NCBI GenBank assembly: GCA_964219355.1
Contig: CAXPOZ010000001.1
Location: 496,001-560,000 of the forward strand
Direction of reading: 5' to 3'
DNA from: Parvularcula sp964219355
GTDB lineage: Bacteria > Pseudomonadota > Alphaproteobacteria > Caulobacterales > Parvularculaceae
DNA length: 64,000 nt
Shown here: one piece after another, positions 61,803 through 64,000 of the stretch
Position numbering within the stretch: the stretch's first letter is position 1
How the letters are laid out: the number at the start of each line of letters is the position of its first letter
Notes under the pieces: generated by a model
Databases searched by the model: none
What the model was told of the DNA's origin: nothing
What the model saw: the letters and a program-made list of their open reading frames with translations, nothing else
Made by a program: the position numbers and the translations under genes

Positions 61803-62341
61803 TCCCGGCCATTTCTCCAGAGCCGATCCTCAGCCTCGTCGTGGCCGTAGCCCGCAATGGTGTCATCGGGCGTGAAGGCGATCTTCCCTGGCGGATGCGG
61901 GATGACCTTAAATGGTTCAAGGAAATCACGACCGGCAAGCCCATCATCATGGGACGGACGACCTGGGACAGCCTTGGGCGTCCTTTGCCCGGCCGGCTCA
62001 ATATCGTGATCTCGCGCGGCAGGCCCGACCTGCCCGAAGGCGTGCTGCTCGCAAACAGCCTTGATGAAGCAATCCTGCTCGCCGGCGCGGCGGAAGAAAT
62101 CTGCGTCATCGGGGGGGCTGCCATCTACGCCCTCGCCCTCCCCCGCGCGGAGCGGCTTTATGTGACGCAGATCGAGGCCGAAATTGACGGCGACACGGTG
62201 TTTGAGCTGCCTTCTCGGGATGAGTGGACGATCAAACAGATCCGCCGCATCGACGCTTCGGACCGGAACGATTACCCTGCATTGATCGAGCAATGGGACC
62301 GCGAGGCAGAAGCAGAACATGACGCAGCAATTCACGATTGA
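61799..62341 (+). CDS. folA: Dihydrofolate reductase
   Basis: A 180-residue enzyme that regenerates tetrahydrofolate consumed by ThyA. Motifs: VAVARNGVIGREGDLPWRMRDDLKWFK (active-site Asp), PIIMGRTTWDSLGRPLPGRLNIVISR, and ICVIGGAAIYALALP. GTG start overlapping the thyA stop (GTGA), so translation is coupled. The C-terminus overlaps the crotonase start by 23 bp. Confidence 0.95.
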   Translation: MIPAISPEPILSLVVAVARNGVIGREGDLPWRMRDDLKWFKEITTGKPIIMGRTTWDSLGRPLPGRLNIVISRGRPDLPEGVLLANSLDEAILLAGAAEEICVIGGAAIYALALPRAERLYVTQIEAEIDGDTVFELPSRDEWTIKQIRRIDASDRNDYPALIEQWDREAEAEHDAAIHD

Positions 62342-63161
62342 GACGGACGGCCCGGTCGCCACGCTCACGCTTGACCGCGCCGAAAAGCGCAATGCCCTCG
62401 CCCTTCCCTTCTGGGAGGACTTCCCTGCCGCCATCGAGGAGCTTGATAAATCAGGCGACATCCGCGCCATCGTGATTGCCGCCAATGGCCCGCTCTTTTG
62501 TGCCGGGATCGACCTTTCCGCTTTTGCCGGGGTCGCAGGCGACCGCTCGAAACTGGGCGCCGCCGCCCCGCTCGACTTCATCGAGAAAGTCGGCCGTATG
62601 CAGAGGACGTTCACCGTCCTCGAAGAGGCGCGCGTGCCGGTCATTGCTGCCGTTCACGGCAAATGCCTTGGCGCCGGCGTCGACATGGTGACCGCCTGCG
62701 ATATCCGGCTGGCAACGAAGGATGCGGCGTTCTCTGTCTATGAGATCCATATCGGCATGACGGCTGATGTCGGCACATTCCCGCGCCTCCTCAATCATCT
62801 GCCCGAAGGTCTCGTGCGCGAGCTTGCCTATACGGGCCGCGAGATGGGCGCCGAGGAAGCCTTGCGCTACGGCCTCGTCAATCATGTCCATGAGACACGC
62901 GAGGATGTGATCAGCGCCGTACAAGACATGGCCCGGGATATCGCGACTAAAGCCCCGATGGCCGTTCATGGCTGCAAACGGGCGATCACCTATTCACGCG
63001 ATCACAAGACGAAAGAAGCGCTCGATTATATCGGGCTGTGGAATGCCTCCATGCTGAACCCGTCAGAGCTGATGGCCGCAGCGGCCTCAAAACAGAGCGG
63101 GCAGCCCGGACAGTTTGTCAAGCTGCCACAAAAAACCCGCCTCGATGAGGCGGGTTCGTAA
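62319..63161 (+). CDS. Crotonase-family enzyme, dienoyl-CoA isomerase-like
   Basis: A 280-residue enoyl-CoA hydratase/isomerase fold protein. The oxyanion region is ANGPLFCAGIDLSAF, and the segment KCLGAGVDMVTACDIRLATKDAAFSVYEIHIGMTADVGTFPRL matches the delta-3,5-delta-2,4-dienoyl-CoA isomerase branch, including the Asp and Glu positions (GVDM, YEIHIG, TADVGT). It would act on polyunsaturated fatty acids in beta-oxidation. Its 3' end contains a terminator for the convergent gene. Linkage to thyA-folA seems incidental. Confidence 0.85.
   Translation: MTQQFTIETDGPVATLTLDRAEKRNALALPFWEDFPAAIEELDKSGDIRAIVIAANGPLFCAGIDLSAFAGVAGDRSKLGAAAPLDFIEKVGRMQRTFTVLEEARVPVIAAVHGKCLGAGVDMVTACDIRLATKDAAFSVYEIHIGMTADVGTFPRLLNHLPEGLVRELAYTGREMGAEEALRYGLVNHVHETREDVISAVQDMARDIATKAPMAVHGCKRAITYSRDHKTKEALDYIGLWNASMLNPSELMAAAASKQSGQPGQFVKLPQKTRLDEAGS
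63130..63156 (-). terminator. Rho-independent terminator of the convergent gene, inside a coding region
   Basis: AACCCGCCTC-GAT-GAGGCGGGTT, a perfect 10-bp stem. On the minus strand it ends in a T-run (TTTTTTG), terminating the 63190-63615 gene. On the plus strand the same bases encode the last residues of the crotonase (QKTRLDEAGS). Confidence 0.8.
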
Positions 63162-63189
63162 ATCCTGTCAGGTTGGACGCGTCTAAAGC

Positions 63190-63615
63190 TTAGATCACGT
63201 CCGGCCAGTACCGCCGCTTGATCAGGATACCGATCACCACGACCAGCAGGATCGGGCCGCTGACGAAACCGATGACCAGCAGCGAGCCAAGAGCAACCCC
63301 AAGGGCGCCCATCGCCGTTGCCACAATGGTGGCGACCAGCGCGACAACGGCGCCAAGGCCTGCTGCACCAACGCTTGCCAGCGCACCCAGCACGCCAAGA
63401 GCGGCACCGCCGGTGACTTCTACGAAATTCATCTCGCTGATCGTGCGATCGCCGATATAGACGATGCCTTCACCGAAACGGTACGCGGCAACAGCTGCCG
63501 CGGTGACCACAAGTGCGAAAGCAGCGGTAACTGGACCAATCAGGCTCCATGCCTGTCCTTTAGAAGACGCTGTCTTCCCTGAAGGAACGTCGTCTGATCC
63601 TGTGTCTTGTGACAT
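63190..63615 (-). CDS. Small multi-pass membrane protein, unknown function
   Basis: A 141-residue protein: a polar N-terminus (residues 1-22), then an Ala/Gly/Val-rich region with about four membrane segments (25-45, 66-85, 86-110, 113-132) and a basic end KRRYWPDVI. Start at an ATG behind AAAAGATAATG-like bases with a weak site. No family recognised. Followed by its own terminator. Confidence 0.6.
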   Translation of the reverse strand: MSQDTGSDDVPSGKTASSKGQAWSLIGPVTAAFALVVTAAAVAAYRFGEGIVYIGDRTISEMNFVEVTGGAALGVLGALASVGAAGLGAVVALVATIVATAMGALGVALGSLLVIGFVSGPILLVVVIGILIKRRYWPDVI

Positions 63616-63755
63616 TATCTTTTCCCCATCATCTGCCGATGCATATCACTTTGTCGCAGGGTATAGCTCTTTCAAGCGCAAGAGCTGTTGTAATTGGGCA
63701 ACTACATCCGTAATCGTCACGAGTCGAGGCCGAAACAGGGCAACCGCCTGATCCC

Positions 63756-64000
63756 TCAGCCAAATTCGCCAGTGTCTAGAATGTGAGAAATATAGGCCGG
63801 CAGGGCAAATGCCCCCTGATGGGCCGCCGCAGAGTAATATCTGAAAGGATGAATGTTTGCGGATTTTACACGTTCGCTGAGGGTCTCAAGGTCCGGATTT
63901 TCCCCTCCGGCCCGTGCAAAACCGAGCGTCATGATCCCCCCGGAGTATGCCGGGACCGCAATCGAGTAAAATGTCGGGGCCTCAAAACTGGCCTTCTGGT
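63756..64000 (-). CDS. Spermidine synthase-like protein, C-terminal end (cut by window edge)
   Basis: I read an open minus-strand frame from the window edge to a TGA at 63758-63756, about 80 codons. It contains SIAVPAYSGGIMTLGFARAG, SERVKSANIHPFRYYSAAAH and QGAFALPAYISHIL, which match the C-terminal part of polyamine aminopropyltransferases (the HP…RYY…H..AF.LP pattern). The active-site half lies outside the window. Role: putrescine to spermidine if complete. Confidence 0.75.
   Translation of the reverse strand, partial: QKASFEAPTFYSIAVPAYSGGIMTLGFARAGGENPDLETLSERVKSANIHPFRYYSAAAHQGAFALPAYISHILDTGEFG

Overview
The window is a stretch of chromosome from a moderately GC-rich alphaproteobacterium. 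Supporting signs are a circularly permuted (two-piece type) tmRNA gene, a dusB(nifR3)-ntrY arrangement, an NDUFS4-like complex I accessory subunit, a DUF3126 protein and two large TonB-dependent receptors. The receptor-rich, uronate-degrading gene content points to a marine or surface-associated member of the Hyphomonadaceae/Parvularculaceae type; that placement is inference. I see no prophage, insertion sequence, CRISPR array or plasmid gene. Genes are densely packed, and many pairs share start/stop overlaps.

Layout. 1-5.1 kb (minus strand): partial NtrY-type kinase, dusB, two tiny hydrophobic proteins with a perfect CRP-type site upstream, an NTF2-like protein and ETF-ubiquinone oxidoreductase. 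5.1-12.4 kb (plus): alpha/beta hydrolase behind a promoter with an overlapping palindrome, GNAT, uracil-DNA glycosylase, soluble lytic transglycosylase, M14 peptidase. 12.4-17.2 kb: TPR-sulfotransferase divergent from a TonB receptor, then tRNA-Pro and the NDUFS4-like gene. 17.2-32.9 kb: an accessory pectin/uronate utilisation locus. 33-43.5 kb: tRNA-Arg, tRNA-Met, a six-EF-hand protein, LemA/DUF3137, an H-NOX nitric-oxide sensing operon with two kinase-like proteins, an Atm1-type ABC exporter, a second UDG-family protein and a duplicated DUF3126 protein. 43.6-54.9 kb: copper chaperone, gamma-glutamyltransferase, a palindromic repeat cluster, valS, an M20 amidohydrolase, a PLP decarboxylase, panB, a TerB-like gene, apt, cytochrome c and GNAT. 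54.9-64 kb: a secreted HExxH protein, tmRNA, an HTH regulator, an M16 peptidase, a membrane protein, thyA-folA-crotonase, and the end of a spermidine synthase-like gene.

How the main system works (inference from families). A cell-surface PL1 pectate lyase, a GH43 enzyme and two esterases would trim pectic polymer. A TonB receptor would import the oligomers, and a DctPQM TRAP transporter would carry (unsaturated) uronates into the cytoplasm. An RpiB-fold isomerase (DhuI-like) plus KduD would convert the 5-keto-4-deoxyuronate to KDG. A LacI regulator sits in the middle. Five copies of a shared operator (core ACCGGTGTCAT) lie over or beside the promoters of the transporter, the isomerase/kduD/esterase operon, the lyase/hydratase divergent pair and the receptor, so the locus reads as one LacI regulon. 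KdgK, KdgA, KdgF and an unsaturated-uronyl hydrolase are not in the window.

The most unusual items are the H-NOX operon ending in a receiver-pseudokinase that has Ala at the phospho-His position, the AT-richer insertion inside valS, the coupled 21-codon leader ORF before dctP, the pair of matching mini-proteins under a CRP-type site, and the secreted HELVH protein of unknown family.
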